27,191 bases of DNA from a virus, in the IMG/VR virus record IMGVR_UViG_3300009158_002314, positions 1 through 27,191 of that record. The stretch is one strand, 5' to 3'. Of the stretch, positions 8,441 through 14,892 are shown in pieces (position 1 is the first letter of the stretch; the number at the start of each line of letters is the position of its first letter). The translations under genes and the position numbers were made by a program. The notes under the pieces are model-generated. The model did not search any database. It worked only from the letters and a program-made list of their open reading frames with translations, and was not told the origin of the DNA.

Positions 8441-9044
8441 AGACGTTAATGCTAAAATTGACGAAGCAGAAGCAGCAATGAAAAAGTATGCTAGCAAAGA
8501 TACTGTTATTAGCATAGGTGGATATGAATTTACCCCAGCAAAACTAATGGTAGCTGCTACTATTGTGTCATCTGTACTAGGTGGGTTATACGGTACATTT
8601 GAAGTATATAAAGATTACGTAGGAATGAAGAAAAAGATTGCAGAATATTCTGCACCAGATTTATCTGGGTTTGATAAACGTCTAGCTGTTATTGAGGAGA
8701 ACAGCCAAAAGACAAGTGACTATACTCGCGATATTAAAGTTGATTTAAAGAATGATCTTCGTCGCAACGAAACAGTAACTGAACAGGTAGAGCGCAGTGT
8801 TAAAACTGCACAACGTGAGACGGAAAGTGAAATGCGTGATATGCGCAAGGCTGTGCGTGAAGATTTGGAAAGAGCAAGAACTGAAGCGGCGGCAATTCGT
8901 AAGGATATGGAATCAACACGTAAGGAAATTAACAGTGAATTTACTGCGGCTCGTAGAGAAATTAACCGCGAAGTAGAAACACTAAAGAGAGAAGTTGATA
9001 GTAAAATACAAAAAGCTATGGACAATCCACTAGCAAATAAATAA
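8424..9044 (+). CDS. Membrane protein with long coiled coil, 206 aa
   Basis: Residues of about 35-57 (KLMVAATIVSSVLGGLYGTF) form one transmembrane segment. Residues of about 80-200 are a highly charged, uninterrupted heptad-like helix (repeats such as REINREVETLKREVDSK) typical of a coiled coil. AGGAG lies six bases before the ATG. The gene overlaps its upstream neighbour by 17 bases and is followed 17 bases later by another membrane-protein gene. An anchored coiled coil could span the periplasm or tether a complex at the inner membrane. No family is recognised. Confidence 0.68.
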   Translation: MAEEIKDVNAKIDEAEAAMKKYASKDTVISIGGYEFTPAKLMVAATIVSSVLGGLYGTFEVYKDYVGMKKKIAEYSAPDLSGFDKRLAVIEENSQKTSDYTRDIKVDLKNDLRRNETVTEQVERSVKTAQRETESEMRDMRKAVREDLERARTEAAAIRKDMESTRKEINSEFTAARREINREVETLKREVDSKIQKAMDNPLANK

Positions 9045-9061
9045 ATCTAAAGGAGATTAGT

Positions 9062-9610
9062 ATGGCTGAAGAAAAGAAACCATTATCACGTTCCGAGCGT
9101 GAAGCACAAATTAAAGATAAAGCCGGTTGGTTAATTACTGTACTTGCTGCTCTTTTAGCTATTAATACTTATATTGCTTCCGGTAATAGTTCTAAAGTAT
9201 TAAACAATACTATTAAAGCAAACGATACTTGGGCATTCTTTCAGGCAAAGTCGATTAAACAAACTCTTGCTGAAATGGCTAGAGACGATGCGGTTGAAAG
9301 AAAACAATTTGAAAAGGCAGATAAGTTAACTGCTAAAATTAATAGATACGAGAGCGAGCCTGCAACGGGTGAAGGCAAGAAAGAACTAATGGCTAAGGCC
9401 CGCGCTTTAGAAACTGAGCGTGATGAGATACGCAAGTCTGGACCATGGATGACCTTTGCTGGTTCTGGATTTCAAATTGCTATTGTGTTATTGTCAGCTA
9501 GTATCTTGGCTGTAGCACCCGCATTATATATTGCAAGTATTGCGGTTGGCGCATTATCTGCGTTGTTAATGAGTCAAGGCATATGGTTGTGGATACCAAT
9601 AGTGCTATAA
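9062..9610 (+). CDS. DUF4337-like membrane protein
   Basis: The 182 residues follow the plan of the bacterial DUF4337 family: a first transmembrane helix (WLITVLAALLAINTYIA, about 24-40), then the signature ANDTWAFFQAKSIKQTLAEMA (about 54-74), a charged coiled-coil middle and one or two C-terminal transmembrane helices (FQIAIVLLSASILAVAPALYIA, and a final GALSALLMSQG stretch). The family is found mostly in proteobacteria and has no known function. AAGGAGA precedes the ATG. The 3' end overlaps the LpxH-like gene by 28 bases. Together with the previous two genes it makes a run of small membrane proteins. Its presence beside lipid-A-type and glycosyltransferase genes suggests host-derived envelope genes. 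I am fairly confident of the family, not of the role. Confidence 0.7.
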   Translation: MAEEKKPLSRSEREAQIKDKAGWLITVLAALLAINTYIASGNSSKVLNNTIKANDTWAFFQAKSIKQTLAEMARDDAVERKQFEKADKLTAKINRYESEPATGEGKKELMAKARALETERDEIRKSGPWMTFAGSGFQIAIVLLSASILAVAPALYIASIAVGALSALLMSQGIWLWIPIVL

Positions 9611-10377
9611 CTCAACAAAAAAAGTATCGCAGCATTTTTATTAGTGATGTGCATCTTGGCACAAAAGATAGTCAAGCTGGCAAATTAAATAACTTTTTAA
9701 AACATAATAGTTGCGATACTTTATATCTAATTGGTGACATTATAGACGCTTGGAGAATACAACAAAATAAATGGCGTTGGAAACAAAGTCATACCAATGT
9801 TGTGCGCCGTGTTTTAGGTCATGCCAAACGTGGTACTAGAGTAGTATACATAGCAGGAAATCATGATGAGTTTCTAAGACCAATGATACCATATGGTTTT
9901 AGTTTTGGTCTAGTAGAAATTCACAATCAAATAGAACACATTGGCGCTGACGGCAAGCGCTATTTAGTAACACACGGAGACTTGTTTGATGGTATAACAA
10001 GATTAGCACCGTGGATATCATTTTTAGGAGATAAGGCATATGACTTCATTCTTTCGCTCAATAGCAAGTTCAATTGGATACGCCATCGTATGGGTTTTGG
10101 GTACTTTAGCCTTAGCAAATTCCTTAAGCACAAAGTCAAAAAGGCAGTAGACTTTATATTTCAGTTTGAAAAGAATCTTGCAGGATATTGTAAGAAGCGC
10201 GGATATGATGGTGTTATCTGTGGACACATACACCATGCCGAAATAAAAGATATAGATGGCGTCACATACATGAATGACGGTGATTGGGTCGAATCATGCA
10301 CCGCGCTTGTAGAACATCATGATGGTCGATGGGAAATAATAACTTGGACTAAGGAAAAAGATGATGAACCTCAGTAA
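9583..10377 (+). CDS. LpxH-like metallophosphoesterase (UDP-2,3-diacylglucosamine pyrophosphatase family)
   Basis: This 264-residue calcineurin-like phosphoesterase is of the COG2908/LpxH type. In bacteria LpxH hydrolyses UDP-2,3-diacylglucosamine to lipid X in lipid A synthesis, at the inner membrane face. The metal-binding motifs are complete: SDVHLG (D22, H24), GDIIDAW (D52), GNHDE (N93, H94), THGD and CGHIHH. The C-terminal segment NDGDWVESCTALVEH is a strong marker of the proteobacterial LpxH-like group, which runs about 25 residues longer than E. coli LpxH (240). The gene starts inside the previous one and its end overlaps the glycosyltransferase start by 17 bases, so the three are coupled. 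This reads as an auxiliary metabolic gene from a Gram-negative host. Whether it acts on the lipid A precursor or another pyrophosphate substrate cannot be read from sequence. Confidence 0.85.
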   Translation: MVVDTNSAITQQKKYRSIFISDVHLGTKDSQAGKLNNFLKHNSCDTLYLIGDIIDAWRIQQNKWRWKQSHTNVVRRVLGHAKRGTRVVYIAGNHDEFLRPMIPYGFSFGLVEIHNQIEHIGADGKRYLVTHGDLFDGITRLAPWISFLGDKAYDFILSLNSKFNWIRHRMGFGYFSLSKFLKHKVKKAVDFIFQFEKNLAGYCKKRGYDGVICGHIHHAEIKDIDGVTYMNDGDWVESCTALVEHHDGRWEIITWTKEKDDEPQ

Positions 10378-11074
10378 TAAAATTACTATCGTGGTGCCTT
10401 GTAAGAATGAGGAAAACTATATTCATCATTTGTTAGATGCTTTGCGCCTACAAGACATTAGCGATACAAGAATCATTATTGCCGATTGCTCTACTGATAA
10501 TACTAGACAAGTAATAAAAGATAATAGTTCTTCATTGAATGTCGAAATTATTGAAGGTGGCCCAGTTTCATTTGCCAAGAATAACGGAGCAAGATTAGTT
10601 ACTACTCCATATATTTTATTCATTGATGCAGATGTTCGGTTCTTTAAAAACACAGTAATTAAAGATGCCGTTAACGAAATTGTGTCCAATGACTTAGATC
10701 TAATTGGGCTAAACATTAAATGTTATGACAAAGACTTACGTGCAATAATTGGATTTACAATTTTTAATATTATTAATCACATATTAAAATTCTTTTCCCC
10801 ATTTGCAATCGGGGCATTTATGTTGACTCGCAGAGATAGATTTGAAGAATATGGCGGGTTCCCTGAAAAGACAGTAACATCTGAAGATTACTTTCTATCA
10901 AGAATGTATAGCCCAAAGAAGTTTAAAATTGCAAATCACTATTTTGGACAAGATTCCCGTAGGTTTAAAAAAATGGGATACTTTGGAATGGGTGCATACT
11001 TAATAAAGAACTTCATTAATCGTAACAACAAAACATATTGGGACAATCTAGATTCATCTAAGTACTGGAACTGA
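10361..11074 (+). CDS. Family 2 glycosyltransferase
   Basis: A 237-residue GT-A enzyme of the GT2 type transfers a sugar from a nucleotide donor to a glycan or lipid acceptor. It has the N-terminal ITIVVPCKNEENYI motif, the ADCSTDNT segment, the metal-binding D-x-D (FIDADVRFF, about residues 88-96), and a SEDYFLSRM stretch in place of the usual ED acceptor motif. A hydrophobic helix (about 127-155, IIGFTIFNIINHILKFF then FAIGAFMLTRR) may contact the membrane, as in lipid-linked glycosyltransferases. The start codon overlaps the end of the LpxH-like gene. The pairing suggests modification of host lipid A/LPS, which is inference. Donor and acceptor are unknown. Confidence 0.85.
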   Translation: MMNLSNKITIVVPCKNEENYIHHLLDALRLQDISDTRIIIADCSTDNTRQVIKDNSSSLNVEIIEGGPVSFAKNNGARLVTTPYILFIDADVRFFKNTVIKDAVNEIVSNDLDLIGLNIKCYDKDLRAIIGFTIFNIINHILKFFSPFAIGAFMLTRRDRFEEYGGFPEKTVTSEDYFLSRMYSPKKFKIANHYFGQDSRRFKKMGYFGMGAYLIKNFINRNNKTYWDNLDSSKYWN

Positions 11075-11104
11075 ATGCTGTAATATTACTGTAATATATT
11101 ATTT

Positions 11105-11112
11105 CATAAATA
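11105..11112 (+). promoter_or_regulatory. Late-promoter-like box CATAAATA
   Basis: The same CATAAATA octamer as at 3373 lies 44 bases before the Ala/Val-rich gene, in an 80-bp intergenic gap, and could drive that gene separately as an abundant late product. Confidence 0.5.
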
Positions 11113-11155
11113 ATAGTGTGCCAAGAGCACAAATCATTAACAAAAAGGAGTAAAC

Positions 11156-11800
11156 ATGAGATTCGAAGATCTAGCAGTAAGATTAGTAGCCGTTGAAGCT
11201 AAATTAGCAACACTAACAGGTATTAGTGCTAATAGCGATATTGCAACCGCATTAGAAGAACTAGATGCGCGTTTAACATTAGTAGAAGTTACCGTTGGCC
11301 ATTTAGTTGCTGTTCAAACACAAGAACATATTGAAGCGATTATTGCTGCGCCAGCAGATGCTGCTCCTGTAGCAGTTGAAGATGTGGTGGCATTATCAGC
11401 AAGTGCAGATGTCCCAGCAGCCGCTGACATTGTAGCTGATGTAGTTAATGCTCAGGTTGAAACAGTTGCAGTTGAGAATACAGAAGTTGCTGCGATTATA
11501 GCTGCAGCAGTAGCCGCAGTTGTAGCTGCAGACCCAGAAGTTGTTACAGATCCAGTAGCAATTACTGCAGCAATTACAGAAGCAGTTGCAGAAATGCCAG
11601 CTCCAGCACCAGAAGTAGCAGCAGAAGCAGGTGCCGCAGTTGCTGAAATTATTGCCGCAGCTACAGGTGAAGTTGTTGCTCCAGAAGTACATGCAGAAAT
11701 TGCTGCAGCTGTTGCAGCAAAAGCAGATCCAGCGTTAGATGCTATCGAAGAGCGTTTGAATGTTGCTGAAGCAAAGGTTAATAGCTTGTTGGGAAAGTAA
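11156..11800 (+). CDS. Ala/Val-rich low-complexity protein, 214 aa
   Basis: The product starts with a short heptad-like helix (RLVAVEAKLATL, then LDARLTLVEVTVGHL) and ends with a similar one (IEERLNVAEAKVNSLLGK). Between them, residues of about 60-190 are nearly all Ala, Val, Glu, Ile and Pro (for example EVAAIIAAAVAAVVAADPEV). There are no cysteines and few aromatics. An AAGGAG site six bases before the ATG, a late-promoter-like box upstream and a strong terminator downstream mark it as a well expressed single-gene unit. Coiled-coil ends around an extended helix suggest an oligomeric rod or scaffold. It matches no family that I can name. The opposite strand carries long open frames only because GC-rich alanine codons lack stops. 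Confidence 0.7.
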   Translation: MRFEDLAVRLVAVEAKLATLTGISANSDIATALEELDARLTLVEVTVGHLVAVQTQEHIEAIIAAPADAAPVAVEDVVALSASADVPAAADIVADVVNAQVETVAVENTEVAAIIAAAVAAVVAADPEVVTDPVAITAAITEAVAEMPAPAPEVAAEAGAAVAEIIAAATGEVVAPEVHAEIAAAVAAKADPALDAIEERLNVAEAKVNSLLGK

Positions 11801-11883
11801 TAATAAAAATCAAACAATGGTTTGATAATTTATTTAATTCGGGTACAAAATAGCGTATCGCTGGATTTGCGTAACCAGCACTG

Positions 11884-11904
11884 AGGGCCGCAAGGCCCTT
11901 TTTT
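11884..11904 (+). terminator. Intrinsic terminator closing the plus-strand block
   Basis: AGGGCC, a GCAA tetraloop and GGCCCT form a six-pair GC-rich hairpin (11884-11899) followed at once by TTTTTT (11899-11904). The run of T is only on the plus strand, so it terminates the Ala/Val-rich gene. A second hairpin GCTGG...CCAGC (11860-11879) sits just upstream. The terminator overlaps the last two bases of the convergent S11 peptidase gene. Confidence 0.88.
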
Positions 11905-12622
11905 AATCTGTTTGATATTCCTGAAGTGCGATAAATTCTGCTTCGGGAATTCTAGTCTTACCGTTTTTACTTCCAAGAACAACAACGATGCGTCTGCCGA
12001 TATCAGTATCAAGCATCATAACGATACAACCACCGGCAGCATTTGTTGTTCCAGTTTTACTCACAATAAAATTATGTCTCTTTCCAATAATAGGATTTGT
12101 ATTATTAAAAAAGAACCACTTCTTTTTAATTTGAATTTTTACTTGCGATGTTTTACTTGCTTCTACAATATCAGTATAGTAGCTTGCAGAAAGAACTAGT
12201 TCTAATAAATCTCTAGCTGTACTAATATTCATTGGGCTTAATCCAGACGCTTCTACAAATTTAGTATTAGGCATATTAATTGCCATAGCTTTTAAATTCA
12301 TATCTCGTATACAACTAGGTTTGCCGCCAGGATAGTTGTCGCACAATATAATAGCTGATTCGTTACTGGACTTTACAAGTGCCAACTGTATGTGTTGCTC
12401 TCTTGTAAATTTGCCAAGCATTTGTTGCGGATCTTGGCCTGAATCAATTACGACCATTGCAGTCATAAGTTTAGTAATACTGGCGATTGATCTCGATTCA
12501 TCAATACTTTCGCCTTCAATAATTTTTCCATTACCATTAGCAACAAGCCAAGAATGAGCAGTTACTTTCATGGAAAAGGCATTGCTTGTTATAAACAATG
12601 CCAATATCATTATATATTTCAT
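11903..12622 (-). CDS. D-Ala-D-Ala endo/carboxypeptidase, peptidase S11 (penicillin-binding protein 7 type)
   Basis: This 239-residue serine peptidase of the S11 family trims D-alanine ends or cross-bridges of peptidoglycan in the periplasm. A signal peptide covers residues 1-17 (MKYIMILALFITSNAFS). The three active-site motifs of the fold are intact: S48-I-T-K51, S85-S-N87 and K189-T-G191. The length is short, like the PbpG/PBP7 catalytic domain, without the C-terminal beta domain of DacA. The start overlaps the lipoprotein stop as ATGA. The gene lies beside a convergent terminator and downstream of a late-promoter-like box. It may help lysis, DNA entry or wall remodelling. A complete catalytic set argues that it is active. 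Confidence 0.9.
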   Translation of the reverse strand: MKYIMILALFITSNAFSMKVTAHSWLVANGNGKIIEGESIDESRSIASITKLMTAMVVIDSGQDPQQMLGKFTREQHIQLALVKSSNESAIILCDNYPGGKPSCIRDMNLKAMAINMPNTKFVEASGLSPMNISTARDLLELVLSASYYTDIVEASKTSQVKIQIKKKWFFFNNTNPIIGKRHNFIVSKTGTTNAAGGCIVMMLDTDIGRRIVVVLGSKNGKTRIPEAEFIALQEYQTD

Positions 12623-12921
12623 AAGTAATCTTTACTAGATACACGCCCCATTATCTTATAATTGTGACCTGAACCTAGCAAGCAAGCTATCTCAGTACTG
12701 TATTCGACTAATGACCATGTCTTTGTTGCAGGATTAACTGTTAATACAATCTTATTTGCGAATGTATCTTGGTCAAATACCATAAGTATTGTCTCACGGT
12801 ATTCTTCAAATATTGCGTCAAACATCTCTTTTGTTTCCATGCACAAAACAGGCTTGGCGTTTTCTTGACTACACGCAACCGTAGACACGGCTAGTAGAAG
12901 TGATAATATAATTTTTTTCAT
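12619..12921 (-). CDS. Small lipoprotein/secreted phage protein, 100 aa
   Basis: The protein begins with MKKIILSLLLAVSTVACSQ: a lipoprotein signal with a VAC lipobox-like site (C17), so it is likely anchored in the envelope. The mature part of about 83 residues has two further cysteines (LCMET, IACLLGSG) that could form a disulfide, and ends with a conserved-looking WSLVEYSTEIACLLGSGHNY segment that I associate with small proteins of T4-like marine phages, function unknown. The stop overlaps the S11 peptidase start (ATGA). The ATG is only two bases after the encoded CCA of the tRNA, and the only purine-rich candidate ribosome site (GGGG) falls inside the tRNA T-stem/acceptor stem. Confidence 0.75.
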   Translation of the reverse strand: MKKIILSLLLAVSTVACSQENAKPVLCMETKEMFDAIFEEYRETILMVFDQDTFANKIVLTVNPATKTWSLVEYSTEIACLLGSGHNYKIMGRVSSKDYL

Positions 12922-12923
12922 AA

Positions 12924-12997
12924 TGGATGCGGACCCCAGAGTTGAACTAGGAACTAAGGATTATGAGTCCTTTGTGATACCATTTCACCAATCCGCG
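12924..12997 (-). tRNA. tRNA with CAU anticodon (Met; initiator-like first pair)
   Basis: A 74-nt tRNA folds on the minus strand: acceptor CGCGGAT/GTCCGCA, D-stem GTGA/TCAC with loop AATGGTA, anticodon stem AAGGA/TCCTT with loop CTCATAA (anticodon CAT), a four-base variable loop, and T-stem CCTAG/CTGGG with loop TTCAACT. The discriminator is T and CCA is encoded. Position 1 is C and 72 is A, the unpaired C1-A72 that marks bacterial initiator tRNA, but the anticodon stem lacks the three G-C pairs of initiators. It could be elongator Met, initiator-like, or an Ile tRNA needing lysidine. Counting from the first G-C pair instead gives a 6-bp acceptor stem and a shorter call. Confidence 0.85.
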
Positions 12998-13005
12998 GCA
13001 TAATT

Positions 13006-13013
13006 TATTTATA
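13006..13013 (-). promoter_or_regulatory. Late-promoter-like box TATAAATA
   Basis: An exact T4 late consensus TATAAATA reads on the minus strand and overlaps the stop codon of the DUF4214-type gene. It lies just upstream of the tRNA, the lipoprotein and the S11 peptidase, so these may form a late unit. Confidence 0.5.
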
Positions 13014-13908
13014 CAACCGGAGTATACTCGATCCCCGTTGTAGCTAAACCTACTAAACCAATTGTAGTTTCAAATGCTGGTAACTCACTAGCTGCAACTA
13101 AAACATCTGCTTGAGACAATTTGCTGCTATTCATCCAATTAACATATTCCGTAACTTGTGCAAAAGTAGCATCAGCACCAAATACATTTTTGTAGACTTG
13201 TTTAATAAATGTTTCGTTGCTAACACCGCCTGCGTCTGTTTTATAAACATCTGTAGCTAGCAATGCTTCTGCTAATTGTTTGTTTGTCCAGCCCTTGTCC
13301 GCAAGGTTAATACCAATACCTACATAGGCTTTGGTAACATCTGCAACACCTAAGCCAGCAGCTAATAAAGCATACACATCGCCAGCTTTGCCTGCCGCAT
13401 CATACGCAATAGCTTTATCATTAAACACAACGCGCTCGTGATCTGCCAATTCAAAACTAACAGTAGGTGATAATGTACTTACTGCAGATACTTTACTTGC
13501 AGATTTTGTAACTGTGAAGTCTGCAGCTTTACCGTCAAACGCATAAGTATCTACACCAGTAGTGCCAGTAACATCAACAACAACATCTACGACGCCATCG
13601 CCAGAACGACCAGTTCCAACTGAACCGAATGTAGCAATTTTACCCAATGCACCAACTGTAGCAACAGTCAGGATCAAATCATTTGTAGGCGAGGTTCCGC
13701 CCAATGCAGTTCCTGCAATAGTGATAGTATCCCCTGCAACATATCCAGCGCCAGAACTTGTTGCTACTGAATCTAGTGCTACAATATAAACACCATCTGT
13801 TTTAGTTACATCAAACTTTGCACCGGTTCCTGCGCCAGCAGTTGTGCCTGTTTTGTCTTGATATGTTGTATTAACTGGTTTATCTTTAATTGTAATTTTA
13901 GTTGTCAT
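13009..13908 (-). CDS. DUF4214-type structural/adhesion protein
   Basis: This is a 299-residue acidic, Ala/Gly/Thr/Val-rich protein. Residues of about 25-100 hold a glycine-rich beta module (SGAGYVAGDTITIAGTALGG) of a type common in structural proteins of T4-like marine phages. Residues of about 205-285 fit DUF4214 (NETFIKQVYKNVFGADATFA, then QADVLVAASELPAFE), a helical module seen in bacterial S-layer, adhesin and RTX-like proteins and probably a surface-contact domain. No signal peptide is seen. AAAGGA lies seven bases before the ATG. The start overlaps the preceding small gene by 11 bases. A role as a fibre or capsid-decoration protein is inferred. The domain reading is moderately sure. 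Confidence 0.68.
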   Translation of the reverse strand: MTTKITIKDKPVNTTYQDKTGTTAGAGTGAKFDVTKTDGVYIVALDSVATSSGAGYVAGDTITIAGTALGGTSPTNDLILTVATVGALGKIATFGSVGTGRSGDGVVDVVVDVTGTTGVDTYAFDGKAADFTVTKSASKVSAVSTLSPTVSFELADHERVVFNDKAIAYDAAGKAGDVYALLAAGLGVADVTKAYVGIGINLADKGWTNKQLAEALLATDVYKTDAGGVSNETFIKQVYKNVFGADATFAQVTEYVNWMNSSKLSQADVLVAASELPAFETTIGLVGLATTGIEYTPVV

Positions 13909-14080
13909 TTTTTTCCTTTGTTTTAATTAAATCTTCATCATAGTATTCATTCTTCATAATCGCATCATCAAACTTTTCCTCATCTGTTTTTTTATTATTA
14001 CGAAAAATAGCATCGTAATTATTATCAAATGTAGTGAGAGGAACACTATATGGTCTAGGTTTACTACCTTTACCGTTCAT
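13898..14080 (-). CDS. Conserved small phage protein (GKGSKPRP type), 60 aa
   Basis: The 60-residue product starts MNGKGSKPRPYSVPLTTFDNNYDAIF, the N-terminal pattern (GKGSKPRP..V....F..N.D.IF) of a small protein that recurs in many tailed phages and has no known function. The C-terminus is highly charged. AGGG lies seven bases before the ATG. It follows the stop of the 38-aa gene directly and overlaps the DUF4214-type gene by 11 bases. Confidence 0.75.
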   Translation of the reverse strand: MNGKGSKPRPYSVPLTTFDNNYDAIFRNNKKTDEEKFDDAIMKNEYYDEDLIKTKEKNDN

Positions 14081-14197
14081 TTATTTACCCTGGCCTCTGT
14101 ATGCCTTATAACTTCTCTTTTGAGTCTTATTCATACTAGAAGTTTTTGCCTTACCACCTTGTTTGGTGCGTTTTTTAAAGTTATGTACTATTTTCAT
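14081..14197 (-). CDS. Small basic protein, 38 aa
   Basis: A 38-residue, strongly basic protein (about 12 Lys/Arg) ends SSMNKTQKRSYKAYRGQGK. I recognise the MNK.Q.RS.K.YRGQG(K/R) ending from small basic proteins of T4-like phages, function unknown; the charge suggests nucleic acid binding. The ATG at 14197 overlaps the stop of the preceding gene as ATGA, and the stop abuts the next ATG, so it is embedded in a coupled run. Confidence 0.7.
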   Translation of the reverse strand: MKIVHNFKKRTKQGGKAKTSSMNKTQKRSYKAYRGQGK

Positions 14198-14517
14198 TTG
14201 GTATCTTTATTATTAAGTTCTTGCTCAATTTTATTCAATGAAACATTTAGTGATGTTAGTGCACGCTGATAGTCTGTAATCATACTATCAGGCAATTCTG
14301 AAATCCATATAACTTTTGAAGCATCAACTTCTATGGTATGGTTAACAACATATGGGGCATATGGAAACAATGCCAACGTCATTTCTTTTTCAAATCCAGG
14401 TTCACGATTAGGTGCCATTGTTAAAATGAATGGTTGCACAAGTTTAATACTTGATGTTTCCATTGACATATCAGCAACCAATTCTTCACCGGTTTGTAGC
14501 TTTAAAATTTTAATCAT
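14194..14517 (-). CDS. Conserved T4-like phage protein, possible Sm-like fold, 107 aa
   Basis: The product begins IKILKLQTGEELVADMS and continues IKLVQPFILTM...LALFPYAPYV. This K.TGEE(L/I)(V/I)...I.L..P......PY.P pattern belongs to a small conserved protein of T4-like cyanophages and related phages. It looks like short beta strands of an Sm/LSm barrel followed by a C-terminal helix (TDYQRALTSLNVSLNKIEQEL). No function is known to me; an RNA-related role is only a guess from the fold. GGAG lies seven bases before the ATG and a sigma70-like promoter lies 26-53 bases upstream. The stop overlaps the 38-aa gene as ATGA. Confidence 0.75.
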   Translation of the reverse strand: MIKILKLQTGEELVADMSMETSSIKLVQPFILTMAPNREPGFEKEMTLALFPYAPYVVNHTIEVDASKVIWISELPDSMITDYQRALTSLNVSLNKIEQELNNKDTK

Positions 14518-14542
14518 TTAATTCTCCGTTTACGAATAATAT

Positions 14543-14570
14543 ATTATAACATCTTTATGTCAAATATCAA
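14543..14570 (-). promoter_or_regulatory. Sigma70-like promoter
   Basis: On the minus strand TTGATA (14570-14565), a 16-base spacer and TATAAT (14548-14543) precede the Sm-like gene. It is the third sigma70-type site in the window, with 11 of 12 consensus bases, and would drive the run of small genes below it. Confidence 0.65.
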
Positions 14571-14593
14571 AGTATTCTGTTATCATTTGGACA

Positions 14594-14613
14594 ACTAGGG
14601 CCGAAGCCCTAGT
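14594..14613 (-). terminator. Perfect 8-bp hairpin with UUCG loop (terminator or RNA-stability element)
   Basis: ACTAGGGC and GCCCTAGT form eight uninterrupted pairs around TTCG on the minus strand, the extra-stable C(UUCG)G tetraloop. It follows the 30-aa gene stop by four bases and precedes the next promoter, so it ends the Hsp20 unit. No T-run follows on the minus strand, so protection of the mRNA 3' end is as likely as termination. Confidence 0.6.
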
Positions 14614-14617
14614 GTTT

Positions 14618-14710
14618 TTACGAACCCTTTGTAGGGAGTTTATCCCCACGAGTGGCTAGTCGGTGTCGTACTTCGTGTACGATTTTTATAAAAGCTTTAA
14701 TGAATTTCAT
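14618..14710 (-). CDS. Small basic protein, 30 aa
   Basis: A 30-residue protein starts MKFIKAFIKIVHEVRHRL: an amphipathic, positively charged helix followed by a short polar tail. Its ATG overlaps the stop of the DUF3563-like gene as ATGA, and its stop lies four bases before a strong hairpin, so it fits as the last gene of the Hsp20 unit. No homologue is recognised. The support is positional. Confidence 0.5.
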   Translation of the reverse strand: MKFIKAFIKIVHEVRHRLATRGDKLPTKGS

Positions 14711-14892
14711 AATAGACCTCTGCGTGATAATACTTGCATTCTAGTTTCTAGATCTTTATGATCTACAGAATCTCCTAGATACATATCAATTTCTTTTTGA
14801 TATGATGGAGTAAAGGCTTTTTCAACCCATGACCAAAAGTCTTTTACCGAAGGAACATGAGCTCCTTCAAATTCTTTTAGATCATTGGTCAT
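14707..14892 (-). CDS. Small DUF3563-like protein, 61 aa
   Basis: The C-terminal half, YQKEIDMYLGDSVDHKDLETRMQVLSRRG, matches the pattern of DUF3563-like small proteins (E..YL..S.D..DLE.RM..L.RRG), short bacterial and phage proteins of unknown function. The N-terminal half has aromatic residues (VKDFWSWVEKAF). The start shares one base with the Hsp20 stop (TAATG) and the stop overlaps the 30-aa gene. The assignment is from memory of the motif and is moderate. Confidence 0.65.
   Translation of the reverse strand: MTNDLKEFEGAHVPSVKDFWSWVEKAFTPSYQKEIDMYLGDSVDHKDLETRMQVLSRRGLL

Noticed and set aside
9030-9045. AAATAAATAAAT before the DUF4337-like gene as a late promoter
   Set aside because: It does not match TATAAATA/CATAAATA, and it overlaps the end of a coding frame with AT-rich Lys/Asn codons.
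11396-11817. Two long minus-strand frames (Cys/Asn-rich and Ala/Ser-rich)
   Set aside because: They are shadows of the Ala/Val-rich gene; neither has a ribosome site or sensible composition, and that gene has its own promoter-like box and terminator.
14666-14687. Plus-strand terminator-like hairpin TCGTAC-TTCGT-GTACGA followed by TTTTT
   Set aside because: It lies within the 30-aa minus-strand gene and no plus-strand transcript is expected there; probably chance.
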